Assembly (NCBI RefSeq): GCF_000374145.1
Contig: NZ_KB893653.1
Span: 9,495 to 73,494 of the forward strand
Length of the DNA: 64,000 bases
Direction: 5' to 3'
Source of the DNA: Neomegalonema perideroedes DSM 15528
GTDB lineage: Bacteria; Pseudomonadota; Alphaproteobacteria; Rhodobacterales; Rhodobacteraceae
This document shows, one piece after another, positions 37,457-45,532 of the stretch. Numbering within the stretch: position 1 is the stretch's first letter; every line of letters begins with the position of its first letter. Both the position numbers and the translations under genes were made by a program. The notes under the pieces are model-generated. The model searched no databases. It had not been told where the DNA came from and saw nothing but the letters and a program-made list of their open reading frames with translations.

Positions 37457-38341
37457 ATGGCGCGGACGGCCTTCGTCGGTTTGGGAGTCATGGGCTTTCC
37501 CATGGCCGGACATCTGAAGCGGGCGGGCCATGAGGTCGCCGTCTTTAACCGCAGCCCGGCGAAGGCTCAGGCTTGGGTCGCCAAGCACGGCGGCCGCGCC
37601 GCTCCGACCCCCGCCCAAGCCGCCGAAGGGGCCGAGTTCGTCATGATCTGCGTCGGGAACGACGCCGATCTGCGCGCCGTGACCCTCGGGCCGGAGGGAG
37701 TCTTCGCGGCCATGGCGCCGGGCGCGGTCTGCGTGGACCACACCACCGCCTCGGCGGCGGTCGCGCGGGAATTGGCGGCGGAGGCGGCCCGGCGCGGATT
37801 CTTCTTCATCGACGCGCCGGTCTCGGGCGGGCAGGCGGGCGCCGAGAACGGGGCTCTGGCGATCATGTGCGGCGGAGACCCCGCCGCCTACGACCGCGCC
37901 GAGCCGGTCATGGCCGCCTACGCCAAGCTTTGCCGGCGCTTGGGCGATTCGGGCGCGGGGCAGCTCTGCAAGATGGTCAATCAGATCTGCATCGCCGGAG
38001 TCGTGCAGGGGCTCTCCGAGGCTCTGGCCTTCGCGGATAAGGCGGGGCTCGACGCTCAGGCCGTGATCGACGTGGTGTCCAAAGGCGCGGCGCAAAGCTG
38101 GCAGATGGAGAATCGCCATGGCTGGATGGCCGAAGGGCTGGCCTCGGGCGCCTTCCAGCCGGATCGCGGCTTCGCCGTGGACTGGATGCGCAAGGATCTC
38201 GGAATCGTTCTGGACGAATCCCGCCGCAACGGCGCTAAACTGCCCCTGACCGCGCTGGTGGATCAATTCTACGCCGACGTGCAAAGCATGGGCGGCGGCA
38301 GATGGGACACCTCCAGCCTGATCATGCGTCTGAAGGACTGA
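37457..38341 (+). CDS. NAD(P)-dependent beta-hydroxyacid dehydrogenase (3-hydroxyisobutyrate dehydrogenase family)
   Basis: A 294-residue enzyme with the N-terminal Rossmann motif GLGVMGFPMA, the substrate-binding signature DAPVSGGQAGAENG, and the catalytic Lys in GQLCKMVNQ. Such enzymes oxidise 3-hydroxyisobutyrate, tartronate semialdehyde or related compounds; the exact substrate is not decidable. Length fits. CAGGAGAGCG precedes the ATG. It is transcribed away from the penicillin-acylase gene; 207 bases separate the two starts. Confidence 0.92.
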   Translation: MARTAFVGLGVMGFPMAGHLKRAGHEVAVFNRSPAKAQAWVAKHGGRAAPTPAQAAEGAEFVMICVGNDADLRAVTLGPEGVFAAMAPGAVCVDHTTASAAVARELAAEAARRGFFFIDAPVSGGQAGAENGALAIMCGGDPAAYDRAEPVMAAYAKLCRRLGDSGAGQLCKMVNQICIAGVVQGLSEALAFADKAGLDAQAVIDVVSKGAAQSWQMENRHGWMAEGLASGAFQPDRGFAVDWMRKDLGIVLDESRRNGAKLPLTALVDQFYADVQSMGGGRWDTSSLIMRLKD

Positions 38342-38381
38342 CGCCCCCTCTTACGCCGGACCCCCCGGCCGGAGATTCCGG

Positions 38382-38822
38382 ATGAGCGGCTCGCCTAATC
38401 CTCCCGTGATCGTGATCCGCCGCCGCGCGCCTTCGCGCAACGTGCTCGGGGGGCCGTTGGAATCCTGCTCGCGCGAGCCGCTCACGGGATTTTACCGCAA
38501 CGGCTGTTGCGACACGGGCGTCGAGGATTTAGGCTCGCACACCGTCTGCGTCGTGCTGACGGCGGAGTTTCTCGCCTTCTCCAAGACTCGCGGCAATGAT
38601 TTGTCAACTCCGCGGCCTGAATTTCGGTTCGCGGGACTGAAGCCCGGAGACAGGTGGTGCCTCTGCGCCTCGCGCTGGCGCGAGGCCTATGAAGCGGGCG
38701 CCGCGCCGAAGGTCGTGCTGGCCGCGACCCATCGGGAGGCGCTGCTCCAGGCGCCCCTCGAGGCCCTGCTCTCCATGGCCGCGGACCCGCCGGAGGAGAC
38801 CGACGAAGACGAAGCGCGCTGA
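38382..38822 (+). CDS. DUF2237 family protein
   Basis: A 146-residue protein that matches DUF2237 closely: NVLGGPLESCSREPLTGFY, then GCCDTG, HTVCVVLTAEFLAFSK, GNDLSTP, and GDRWCLCASRW. Six cysteines are conserved-looking, including a CC pair and a CLC motif, so metal or disulfide involvement is possible. Biochemical function is unknown. The last 20 residues are acidic. It lies 40 bases after the dehydrogenase gene on the same strand. Confidence 0.93.
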   Translation: MSGSPNPPVIVIRRRAPSRNVLGGPLESCSREPLTGFYRNGCCDTGVEDLGSHTVCVVLTAEFLAFSKTRGNDLSTPRPEFRFAGLKPGDRWCLCASRWREAYEAGAAPKVVLAATHREALLQAPLEALLSMAADPPEETDEDEAR

Positions 38823-38890
38823 GAAGGCCCAAAGACGTTCGGTTCAGGGCGTTCGGGGACGCGCCGCGCGCAAAAGCGGGATGTGAGGCG

Positions 38891-40855
38891 ATGAGGCGGA
38901 TCGGCGTTCTGGCGGGTTTTCTGGCGAGCTTCTGCGCGGCGGCGCAGGCTCCGGCCCATCCTTTGAGCGAATTCTCCGACGCGGCCGCGCGCGAATTGCG
39001 CGCCGCCCGCGCCGCCGCCGAAAAAGGCGACTGGGGCGCGGCCGCCACGGCCTCCCATCGCTCGGGCGACCCCGCCGGACCGCAGATGATCCGCTGGCTG
39101 CGCCTGCAGGACGAGCGCGCCGCCGATTTCGACTCCGCCGCCGAATGGCTCGCCGAGCATCGCGGCTGGCCCGCCGAGACCACGATCCGCCGCATCGCCG
39201 AACGCAAGACGCCCGCCGACACGCCTCCGGCGCGGGTGGTCGCCTTCTTCGGCGCGGAGGCCCCTTTGACGGCCCGCGGCGCTCTGCGTCTGGCCGACGC
39301 GCTCAAGGCTCAGGGCCGCGAGGCCGACGCCGCGGCGGTCGCCGCGCGGGCTTGGGCGGGGCTGGTCTTCGACGCGGGCGAGGAGCGCGAATTGATCGCC
39401 CGCCATGGGGCCTCCCTGCCCCGCGGCGCCCATGAGGCCCGCTTGGAGCGGCTGCTCTGGGAGGGCAGGCTCGCCGAGGCTCAGCGCCTGCTCCCGCTGG
39501 CCGCTCCGGAGGCTCGGCGGCTCGCCGAAACGCGGCTGGCGCTGCTGCGCGGCCAGGATCAGGCCAATGGGCTGCTCGCGGCCCTGCCCGCCGCCCTGAG
39601 GGCGCATCCGGGCGTGGCGCATGGGCGGATGATCTGGCGCAACGGACGCGGTCTGATCGCCGAAGCGCAAGCCATGCTGCTCGAAGCCACCCGCGAGGGC
39701 AAGCTCGGCGCGCCGGAGCGTTGGGCGGAGCGGCGGCGGCTTTGGTCGCGCCAAGCCTTCGAGGCGAAGCAATATCGCCGCGCCTTCGATCTGGCGGCGC
39801 CTCATGGAATCGCGCCGGGCGGCGATCAGGCGGAGCTCGACTGGTTCGCCGGATGGATGGCCCTGCGCCATACCGGCGAGCTCGGCGCGGCGCGGAATCT
39901 CTTCGGCGGAATCTACGAGACCGCCCGCATGCCCATCAGCCGCGCGCGCGGCGCCTATTGGGCGGGGGAGGCGGCGGCCCGCGCGGGCGACGCTCCGGCC
40001 GCCCGGACCTGGCGTCAGCGGGCGGCGGCCTTCTCCACCACCTTCTACGGCCAATTGGCGGCCACCAAGCTCGGCGGGCCGCCGGTGGACGGGCTGCGCG
40101 CTCCGGCCGCCGCCGAAGCCTCTCCGCCGCCGCCCGCCGATTGGCGCGACGCGGCGCGCATGGGCTTCGCCGTCGCGGCCTCCGGCGACGCCCGCCGGAC
40201 TCAGGAGTATTTCGGGGCTCTGGCGCGCAACCTCGACGAGCCGGGGCTGCGCAGCGTCGGACAAGCCGCCCTCGACGCCGAGCTTTGGGGCGCGGGCGTG
40301 GCGGTCGGCAAACAGGCGCTGGTCAAGGGCGTGCTGCTGCCCAACGCCTCCTATCCTCTGGCGCCTCTGCCCGCGCGTTCGGGCTGCGGATCCCAAGTGG
40401 AGCCCGCCTTCATCTACGCCATCATCCGTCAGGAAAGCGAATTCAACGCTCAGGCCGTCAGCCGCGCGGGGGCGCGCGGGCTGATGCAGCTCATGCCCGC
40501 CACCGCCCGCGAAGTCGGACGCAGCGTCGCCGCGCCCTCGGACTCCGCCTCGCTCACCGCGAACGCCGAAGCGAACATCCGGCTCGGCGCCTGCTATCTG
40601 GAGCGGGTGCTCGATCAATTCGAGGGCTCCGTGGTTCTGGCCGCCGCCGCCTATAACGCCGGACCAAGCCGCGCGCGCCAATGGATCGGCGCTTTGGGCG
40701 ATCCGCGCGCGCCGGGCGTGGACGCCGTGGATTGGATCGAATCGATCCCTTTCTCCGAAACGCGCAATTACGTTCAGCGCGTGGTGGAGGGTTATTACGT
40801 TTACCGCTTCCGTTTGGGCGAGCCCGCTCCTGATCATCGGCTGGCTCAACGGTAA
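38891..40855 (+). CDS. Soluble lytic murein transglycosylase
   Basis: A 654-residue exported enzyme. Signal peptide at residues 1-22 (ending PAHP), then a long alpha-helical superhelical region (about 25-490) as in Slt70, and a C-terminal SLT domain: IIRQESEFN with catalytic Glu, GARGLMQLMPATA, and AAYNAGP. It cleaves peptidoglycan glycan strands to 1,6-anhydro products in the periplasm. The ATG follows GTGAGGCG. A 9-bp hairpin (40876-40900) lies after the stop. Confidence 0.93.
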   Translation: MRRIGVLAGFLASFCAAAQAPAHPLSEFSDAAARELRAARAAAEKGDWGAAATASHRSGDPAGPQMIRWLRLQDERAADFDSAAEWLAEHRGWPAETTIRRIAERKTPADTPPARVVAFFGAEAPLTARGALRLADALKAQGREADAAAVAARAWAGLVFDAGEERELIARHGASLPRGAHEARLERLLWEGRLAEAQRLLPLAAPEARRLAETRLALLRGQDQANGLLAALPAALRAHPGVAHGRMIWRNGRGLIAEAQAMLLEATREGKLGAPERWAERRRLWSRQAFEAKQYRRAFDLAAPHGIAPGGDQAELDWFAGWMALRHTGELGAARNLFGGIYETARMPISRARGAYWAGEAAARAGDAPAARTWRQRAAAFSTTFYGQLAATKLGGPPVDGLRAPAAAEASPPPPADWRDAARMGFAVAASGDARRTQEYFGALARNLDEPGLRSVGQAALDAELWGAGVAVGKQALVKGVLLPNASYPLAPLPARSGCGSQVEPAFIYAIIRQESEFNAQAVSRAGARGLMQLMPATAREVGRSVAAPSDSASLTANAEANIRLGACYLERVLDQFEGSVVLAAAAYNAGPSRARQWIGALGDPRAPGVDAVDWIESIPFSETRNYVQRVVEGYYVYRFRLGEPAPDHRLAQR

Positions 40856-40875
40856 ACGTGTTTTTCATCCTTGAA

Positions 40876-40900
40876 AGGCGCCGGCGCAACTCCGGCGCCT
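40876..40900 (+). terminator. Hairpin downstream of the lytic transglycosylase gene
   Basis: A perfect 9-bp stem (40876-40884 with 40892-40900) and seven-base loop, 20 bases after the stop. No T-tract follows, so termination efficiency is uncertain. Confidence 0.5.
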
Positions 40901-41061
40901 GAGGAATTCCTGATGTTCGTCATAAAATTCAAAGCCTTGATTTGAGTTTTTCAACGCAGGGCTTTATCGAAAAATCGAGAATACGCGCGAGAAGCGAGTT
41001 CCTTTTCCCTTGCCTTGCGCGCCGATTGCGTTACTCTCCGTCCCGGAATGGGGCGTTCCGG

Positions 41062-41114
41062 GGCCTTCGGACGATCAGAGGCCCATAGATCGGCCTTCGG
41101 ACGATCAGAGGCCC
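41062..41114 (+). repeat. 30-bp-spaced direct repeat with hairpin-forming units
   Basis: The same 23 bases occur at 41062-41084 and 41092-41114. Each copy starts GGCCT and ends AGGCCC, so each can form its own small stem-loop. The pair sits 46 bases upstream of the hydrolase start codon. Confidence 0.9.
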
Positions 41115-41160
41115 GCGGAGCGCTTCGCCGCAGCAAGCCGCGCAAGATGGGGTGGGGGCT

Positions 41161-42054
41161 ATGGAATCGGCGCAAGAAGGCCATCGGGCGCGGAGCTTCC
41201 GCGCGGCCGACGGCTTGACCCTCGCCTTTCGCGATTACGGATCGCCCTTTTCTCAGCGCACCCCTGTGATCTGCCTTGCGGGCCTGACTCGCAACAGCAA
41301 GGACTTCGATCCGCTCGCCCGCCGTCTGGCCTCCAACCGCCGCGTGCTGACCCTCGACGCCCGCGGGCGCGGCGCTTCGAGCTATGATCCGAAATTCGAG
41401 AATTACAATCTCATCGTCGAAGTCGGCGACGCGCTGCAGCTCGTCTCCAGCGAATTGCGCCGCCCCTGCGCCATCGTCGGCACCTCGCGGGGGGGGCTTC
41501 AGGCGCTGATCCTCAACGGGGTCCGCCCGGATCTCGTGCGGGGCGTGGCGCTGAACGACGTCGGGCCGGAGCTCGCGCCGCAAGGGCTGGCGCGGATCTT
41601 CGGCTATCTCGGAATCCGCCCCGAGCCTCTGGAGAGCTGGGCCGACGCCGTCGCCGCTCTGAAGGCCAATAACGCCGCGGATTTCCAGCTCAGCGAAGCG
41701 CAATGGCTCGACTGGGCCAAACGCAGCTTCCGCGAGACCCCCGAAGGCCGCCTTGAGCTCGATTACGACCCCAAAATGCGCGACGCCGCCCTCGCCGCCG
41801 CGAAAAACGCGCCGGGCGGCGATTTCTGGCCGCAGTTCCGCGCGCTCGCCGATAAGGAGACCCTGCTCATCCGGGGCGAGAACTCCGATCTGCTGACTCT
41901 GGAGACCGTCGCCAAGATGCGCCGCGTCAAACCCGATCTCGTGACCGCCACCGTGCGCGGCCGGGGACATGCGCCCTTCCTCGACGAGCCGGAGGCTCTG
42001 AACGCTCTGGACGCCTTCCTCGCCCGCCTCGATTCCCGCGAGCGCGCCCTGTGA
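41161..42054 (+). CDS. Alpha/beta fold hydrolase
   Basis: A 297-residue alpha/beta hydrolase. The nucleophile elbow is GTSRG (Ser), the acid is probably Asp in ENSDLLT and the His is in GRGHAPF near the C-terminus, so the triad is complete. It resembles hydrolases of the haloalkane dehalogenase/esterase type; the substrate is unknown. ATG 41161 is chosen over the in-frame GTG at 41152 because GGGG lies just ahead of it. The stop overlaps the GTG of the next gene (GTGA), so it is coupled to the dehydratase-like gene. Confidence 0.87.
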   Translation: MESAQEGHRARSFRAADGLTLAFRDYGSPFSQRTPVICLAGLTRNSKDFDPLARRLASNRRVLTLDARGRGASSYDPKFENYNLIVEVGDALQLVSSELRRPCAIVGTSRGGLQALILNGVRPDLVRGVALNDVGPELAPQGLARIFGYLGIRPEPLESWADAVAALKANNAADFQLSEAQWLDWAKRSFRETPEGRLELDYDPKMRDAALAAAKNAPGGDFWPQFRALADKETLLIRGENSDLLTLETVAKMRRVKPDLVTATVRGRGHAPFLDEPEALNALDAFLARLDSRERAL

Positions 42055-43064
42055 GCCCCGCCTCCAAAGCCGCGGCGGGCGAAGCCGCGCCGCCGAATTT
42101 CGGGGATCTGCTGGCCGCCGCCGGAAGACTGACGGGAGTCGCCCGGCGCACGCCGCTGCTCGAAGACCCCTTCCTCAACGAACAGGCCGGGCGGCGGGTT
42201 CTGGTCAAGGCGGAATGCCTCCAGAAGACCGGCAGCTTCAAATTCCGGGGCGCATGGAATCGGCTTTCGGCCTTGCAGGGCGAGGCCCGCATCAGGGGCG
42301 TGGTCGCCTTTTCTTCGGGGAATCACGCGCAGGGCGTGGCCTATGCGGCCCATCTGCAAGAAATGCCCGCCGTGATCGTCATGCCCAAGGACGCCCCCGC
42401 CGCCAAGATCGGGGCCACCCGCCGCTACGGCGCCGAGGTGGTCCTTTACGACCGCCTGACCGAAGACCGCGCCGCCATCGCGCGCCGTTTCGCCGAAGAG
42501 CGCGGCATGACCTTGGTTCCGCCCTTCGAAGATCCCTTCATCATCGCCGGACAAGGCACGGTCGGGCTGGAGATCGCCGAGCAGGCCCATGAGGCGGGCG
42601 CGACGCAGGCCGAGGTTCTGGTCAACGCCTCGGGCGGCGGATTGGCCTCCGGAATCGCTCTGGCGCTCGCCGAGCGCGCGCCGGGCCTGACCGTCCGCAC
42701 CGTGGAGCCCGCAGGCTTCGACGATTGGGCGCGCTCTTTGGAGGCGGGCGCCATCCGGACCAATCACGCCGTGGGCGGCTCCATTCAGGACGCGCTCATG
42801 TCGCCGAGCCCCGGCCTCCTGCCTTTCGCCATCGGCCGCCGCGCCTTCGGCCCGGGCCTCGCCGTCGGCGACGAAGAGGCTCTGCGCGCCATGGCCGTCG
42901 CCTTCGCAAGGCTGAAGATCGTGCTGGAGCCGGGCGGGGCGGCCTCTCTGGCGGCGGCGCTCTTCCGGCGCGAGGCGCTTCAGGGCGAGGCCGTCGTGGT
43001 GGTCGCCTCGGGCGGCAATGTGGATCCGGCGCTCTTCGCGCGGGCTCTCGCGTCAGGCGCCTGA
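42051..43064 (+). CDS. Threonine/serine dehydratase-like PLP enzyme
   Basis: A 337-residue fold-type II PLP enzyme of the threonine dehydratase/serine racemase group. PLP-binding Lys64 is in TGSFKFRGA; SSGNHAQGVA and the glycine-rich phosphate loop ASGGGLASG are present. It lacks the C-terminal ACT regulatory domain of biosynthetic IlvA, so it is a short catabolic-type or racemase-type member. It starts with GTG overlapping the hydrolase stop. 3-ketoacid formation from Thr or Ser is the likely reaction. Confidence 0.9.
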   Translation: MSPASKAAAGEAAPPNFGDLLAAAGRLTGVARRTPLLEDPFLNEQAGRRVLVKAECLQKTGSFKFRGAWNRLSALQGEARIRGVVAFSSGNHAQGVAYAAHLQEMPAVIVMPKDAPAAKIGATRRYGAEVVLYDRLTEDRAAIARRFAEERGMTLVPPFEDPFIIAGQGTVGLEIAEQAHEAGATQAEVLVNASGGGLASGIALALAERAPGLTVRTVEPAGFDDWARSLEAGAIRTNHAVGGSIQDALMSPSPGLLPFAIGRRAFGPGLAVGDEEALRAMAVAFARLKIVLEPGGAASLAAALFRREALQGEAVVVVASGGNVDPALFARALASGA

Positions 43065-43134
43065 GGCGCGGATCGACGTCGGCGCAGAACGCGCAAGATT
43101 CTGGCCTTTTGCGAATCGGGCGGCTAATCTGCCG

Positions 43135-43168
43135 CCCCAAAAACCCGGATTCCCCAAAAACCCGGATT
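43135..43168 (+). repeat. Perfect 17-bp tandem duplication upstream of dnaN
   Basis: CCCCAAAAACCCGGATT occurs twice head to tail (43135-43151 and 43152-43168), ending 30 bases before the dnaN start codon. Confidence 0.95.
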
Positions 43169-43198
43169 CATCGTCGGATCAGCGCGAAGGACGGCTCC

Positions 43199-44326
43199 AT
43201 GAAGGCGATTCTCGAACGCGGCGCCTTGTTGAAGGCTTTGAGCCATGTGCAAAGCGTCGTCGAGCGGCGGCAGACCATGCCGATTCTCGCCCATGTGCTG
43301 CTCCGCGCCGAAGACGGACGCCTGACCCTCGCCGCCACGGATCTCGGCATCGAGGCCGTCGAGAGCGCCGCCGCTCAGGTCGAGACGCCGGGCGGCGCCA
43401 CGGCCCCCGCTCAGACGCTCCATGAGATCATCCGCAAGCTGCCCGACGGCGCGCAGATCTCGCTGAGCCACGATCCCGCCGCCGCGCGTCTGGAGATCGT
43501 GGCCGGGCGCTCGCGCTTCGAGCTGGCCACCCTGCCCGACGCCGATTTTCCCCGCATGGCCGCCGCCGAATACGCCGCGCGCTTCGTCATGAAGGCGGGG
43601 GCGCTCAAGCGCATGCTGGATAAGGCGAAATTCGCCATGTCCTCCGACGAATCGCGTTATTACCTCAACGGCGTCTATCTGCATCTGGCGCAGACCGAGG
43701 GCGGCGTCCGGCGTCTGCGGGCCGTGGCCACCGACGGCCATCGCCTCGCGCGCATCGAGGCCGATCCGCCCGAGGGCGCCGAGGCCATGCCCGCCAAGGG
43801 CGTGATTCTGCCCCGCAAGACCGTCACCGAGCTGGGCAAGCTGCTGGAGGACGCCGAGGCCGAGGTCGAGGTCTCGGTCTCCGAGGATAAGGTGCGCTTC
43901 GCCTGCGGGCCGGTGGTGCTCACCTCTCTGGTGGTGGAGGGCGACTTCCCGGATTATTCGCGCGTCATTCCCCGCCATAACGACAAGCGCCTGCACGCCG
44001 ATCCGAAGCTGCTCGCCGCCGCCGTGGACCGCGTGGCCACCGTCGCCACCGACAAGACCAACGCCGTCAAGCTGACGCTGGAGGAGGATAAGCTCACCCT
44101 CTCGGTGATCAGCCCCGACAACGGCAGCGCCGCCGAGGAATTGCTCGTCGGCTATGGCGCGGCGCCTCTGGAGATCGGCTTCAACGCCCGCTATCTGCTC
44201 GACATCCTCGGGCAGATCGAGAAGGGCGACGCGGCCTTTTTCCTCGCCGATCCCAACGCCCCCATGCTCGCCCGCGACGGCGAGGACGAAAGCGCGCTCT
44301 ACGTCGTCATGCCGATGCGCGTGTGA
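43199..44326 (+). CDS. dnaN: DNA polymerase III sliding clamp (beta subunit)
   Basis: A 375-residue clamp built from three similar domains. It starts MKAILERGALLKALSHVQ and shows VERRQTMPILAHVLL, ATDGHRLA, and the C-terminal VMPMRV, which closes the ring interface and ends just before recF. ATG 43199 is chosen because family proteins begin with this Met-Lys; the open frame upstream includes the preceding gene in another frame. It overlaps recF by one base (TGATG). dnaA is not adjacent in this window. Confidence 0.97.
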   Translation: MKAILERGALLKALSHVQSVVERRQTMPILAHVLLRAEDGRLTLAATDLGIEAVESAAAQVETPGGATAPAQTLHEIIRKLPDGAQISLSHDPAAARLEIVAGRSRFELATLPDADFPRMAAAEYAARFVMKAGALKRMLDKAKFAMSSDESRYYLNGVYLHLAQTEGGVRRLRAVATDGHRLARIEADPPEGAEAMPAKGVILPRKTVTELGKLLEDAEAEVEVSVSEDKVRFACGPVVLTSLVVEGDFPDYSRVIPRHNDKRLHADPKLLAAAVDRVATVATDKTNAVKLTLEEDKLTLSVISPDNGSAAEELLVGYGAAPLEIGFNARYLLDILGQIEKGDAAFFLADPNAPMLARDGEDESALYVVMPMRV

Positions 44327-45474
44327 TGGCGGGCGGGGCTCCGGCGCGGGCGGCTCTGAGGCTGCGTCTGGCGCGGTTCCGCTCCTGGAGCGCCCTTCAG
44401 CTTGAGATTCCCGCCGGGGCTTCGGTCGCGCTGACCGGCCCCAACGGCGCGGGCAAGACCAATCTTCTCGAAGCCCTTTCGCTTTTAGCCCCGGGACGCG
44501 GCCTGCGCGGCGCCTCGCCGGAGGAGTTCGCCCGCCGTCCCGAGCGCGCGGGCTGGGCCGTCGAAGTCCTCTGGCGCGCGCCGGAGATCGAAGCCGATTC
44601 GGCGGAATTGCGCGTCGGCGCGGATTCCGAAGGCCGCCGCGTCGCGCGGCTCGACGGCCGCGAGGTGGGGCGTTCGGCTTTAGGGGCTCCGGCGCGGCTG
44701 GTCTGGCTGACTCCGGCGCTGGATCGTTTGTTTCTCGAATCCCCCGGCGACCGCCGCCGCTTCTGGGACCGCCTGACCCTCGCCTTCGTCCCGGAGCATG
44801 GCGAGCGCGCCCTCGCCTATGAGCGGGCCATGCGCGAGCGCAATCGGCTTCTGGAGGAGGCGTCTCCCGATTCCCGCTGGCTCGGCGCCTTAGAGGAGGA
44901 GATGGCCCGCGCCGGAACCGCCCTCTCCCTCGCCCGCGTGGAGACGCTGCGCCGTTTGTCGGCGGCGGCCGAAGAGGCCTCCGAGGATTTCCCCGCCGCC
45001 CGCCTGAGTCTGACCGGCCTGCCGGAGGAGGCTCTCGCCGAGGGCTTCGCGCCCGAAGAAGCCGAAGCCGCCTTCCGCCGCCGCCTCGCCGAGGGCCGCC
45101 CCCGCGACGCCGCCGCCCGCCGCGCGCTGATCGGACCGCATCGCATGGATCTGGAAGCCGTCTACGCCGCCAAGGAGACGCCCGCCGCGCTCTGCTCCAC
45201 CGGCGAGCAAAAGGCTCTGCTGGTCGGGATGATCCTCGCCCACGCCCGCGCCTTGGCGGAGTTCGACGACGCGCCGCCGGTGCTGCTGCTGGATGAAATC
45301 TCCGCCCATTTCGACGCCGGACGCCGCGCGGCGCTGTTTCAGGCTCTGGCGGATCTGGGCGCGCAGGTCTGGATGACCGGCGCCGAAGCGCGGCTCTTCG
45401 AAAGCGCCCCGCCTGAGACTCTGCGTCTGACCGTGCGCGAGACTCTGGAAGGCTCGGTGCTGGAGGGTGCATGA
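44326..45474 (+). CDS. recF: DNA replication and repair protein RecF
   Basis: A 382-residue SMC-like ABC ATPase that helps load RecA at gaps. Walker A GPNGAGKTN is at 38-46, the ABC signature lies in CSTGEQKALLVG and Walker B in VLLLDEISAHFD. Typical DRRRFWDRL is present. ATG 44326 overlaps the dnaN stop. A bidirectional terminator follows immediately, so gyrB is not in this operon, unlike the common dnaA-dnaN-recF-gyrB order. Confidence 0.96.
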   Translation: MAGGAPARAALRLRLARFRSWSALQLEIPAGASVALTGPNGAGKTNLLEALSLLAPGRGLRGASPEEFARRPERAGWAVEVLWRAPEIEADSAELRVGADSEGRRVARLDGREVGRSALGAPARLVWLTPALDRLFLESPGDRRRFWDRLTLAFVPEHGERALAYERAMRERNRLLEEASPDSRWLGALEEEMARAGTALSLARVETLRRLSAAAEEASEDFPAARLSLTGLPEEALAEGFAPEEAEAAFRRRLAEGRPRDAAARRALIGPHRMDLEAVYAAKETPAALCSTGEQKALLVGMILAHARALAEFDDAPPVLLLDEISAHFDAGRRAALFQALADLGAQVWMTGAEARLFESAPPETLRLTVRETLEGSVLEGA

Positions 45475-45511
45475 AAAAGGCGCCGGGGGATGACCCCGGC
45501 GCCGCCGTTTT
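45474..45511. terminator. Bidirectional terminator between recF and the DUF2125 gene
   Basis: A perfect 10-bp stem (45479-45488 with 45494-45503) is preceded by AAAAA and followed by GCCGTTTTC, so it can end transcription from both convergent genes. Confidence 0.85.
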
Positions 45512-45532
45512 CACTTTAAGATCGAAAGCCGC

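Larger units (their letters stand above)
40856..41160. other. Intergenic region before the alpha/beta hydrolase gene
   Basis: About 305 bases without a supported gene. It holds the hairpin after the transglycosylase gene (40876-40900), a relatively AT-rich stretch (40910-40985) suitable for promoters though no good pair of boxes was found, and a 30-bp direct repeat (41062-41114). Confidence 0.6.

Noticed and set aside
43065-43198. Replication origin or DnaA boxes near dnaN
   Set aside because: No cluster of TTATCCACA-like sites or AT-rich unwinding region was seen.
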